Source: Microbulbifer sediminum (GTDB taxonomy: Bacteria; Pseudomonadota; Gammaproteobacteria; Pseudomonadales; Cellvibrionaceae). From it: 64,000 nt of DNA. Below the pieces are notes generated by a model. It saw only the letters and a list, made by a program, of their open reading frames with translations. It did no database searches and was not told where the DNA came from. Below are positions 63,989 through 64,000 of this stretch, in pieces; within the stretch, counting starts at the first letter, position 1; each line of letters starts with the position of its first letter. The position numbers and the translations under genes were made by a program. The stretch covers positions 452,070 through 516,069 of the forward strand of contig NZ_JAJSAP010000003.1 in assembly GCF_021729035.1 (NCBI RefSeq), in the 5' to 3' direction.

Positions 63989-64000
63989 ATGGGTAAGAAA
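63989..64000 (+). CDS. Start of a further gene, cut by the window edge
   Basis: ATG 63989 is preceded by CGGAGGTGTACC, an excellent ribosome site, and by a small perfect hairpin GTTAGG-TTTCGG-CCTAAC (63958-63975). Only Met-Gly-Lys-Lys is visible. It could be cassette 6 or the transposase gene of an insertion sequence whose left end lies near 63941. The sequence is too short to decide. Confidence 0.45.

Overview
The window is 64 kb of GC-rich chromosome from a gammaproteobacterium. Family content and gene order (glnA-glnL-glnG beside thiI and typA, hslR/hslO/pckA, and ubiE-ubiJ-ubiB-hisI-hisE-tatABC) point to a marine member of the Cellvibrionales/Pseudomonadales, with Microbulbifer as the closest guess. 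The ectoine hydroxylase, PQQ-type sugar dehydrogenase and secreted peptidases fit a halotolerant, polymer-degrading lifestyle. The species assignment is an inference; nothing in the sequence proves it.

Layout: 0-8.7 kb holds small conserved genes (DUF1810, PAS-LuxR regulator, YajL, nitrilase, DUF2237/DUF2939, an M48 peptidase coupled to a DUF898 membrane protein, a small beta-barrel and a solitary HicB-like protein). 8.7-17.6 kb carries sulfur metabolism (cysQ, cysK) and a stress/gluconeogenesis block (YrfG, HslR, a Deg-type protease, DUF4124, HslO, PckA). 17.7-23.7 kb has a tandem pair of membrane-anchored M15 peptidases, an AI-2E-family permease and assorted small genes. 23.7-29 kb is the nitrogen-control locus glnA / DUF4124 / glnL / glnG, with recognisable sigma-54 promoters and NtrC operators. 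29-32.7 kb has thiI and typA. 32.7-46 kb is accessory: macro domain, diguanylate cyclase, two paralogous beta-barrels, VIT1-like carrier, EctD, TMEM175-like channel, sugar dehydrogenase, DUF885 lipoprotein, MgtC/MscS and Tag. 46-52.5 kb has an SDR, prolyl oligopeptidase, Dtd overlapping a zinc peptidase, and several tiny membrane proteins. 52.5-60.6 kb is the housekeeping run tatCBA-hisE-hisI-ubiB-ubiJ-ubiE (minus strand), followed by CHAD, NfeD and SPFH proteins.

From 60.6 kb to the right edge the base composition drops and the DNA becomes an integron cassette array. Five short plus-strand genes are each followed by an attC site. In the first four cassettes the R'' box is the exact reverse complement of the same cassette's leading core sequence, which fixes the cassette boundaries to the base. 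No integrase or recognisable attI lies on the left side, so in this window it looks like a cassette cluster without its integrase (CALIN). The cassette genes are a zinc-ribbon membrane protein, two unknowns, a HEAT-repeat-like protein and a DUF6985-like protein. This is the most interesting part of the window. The last 12 bases begin another gene, either a sixth cassette or an insertion element.
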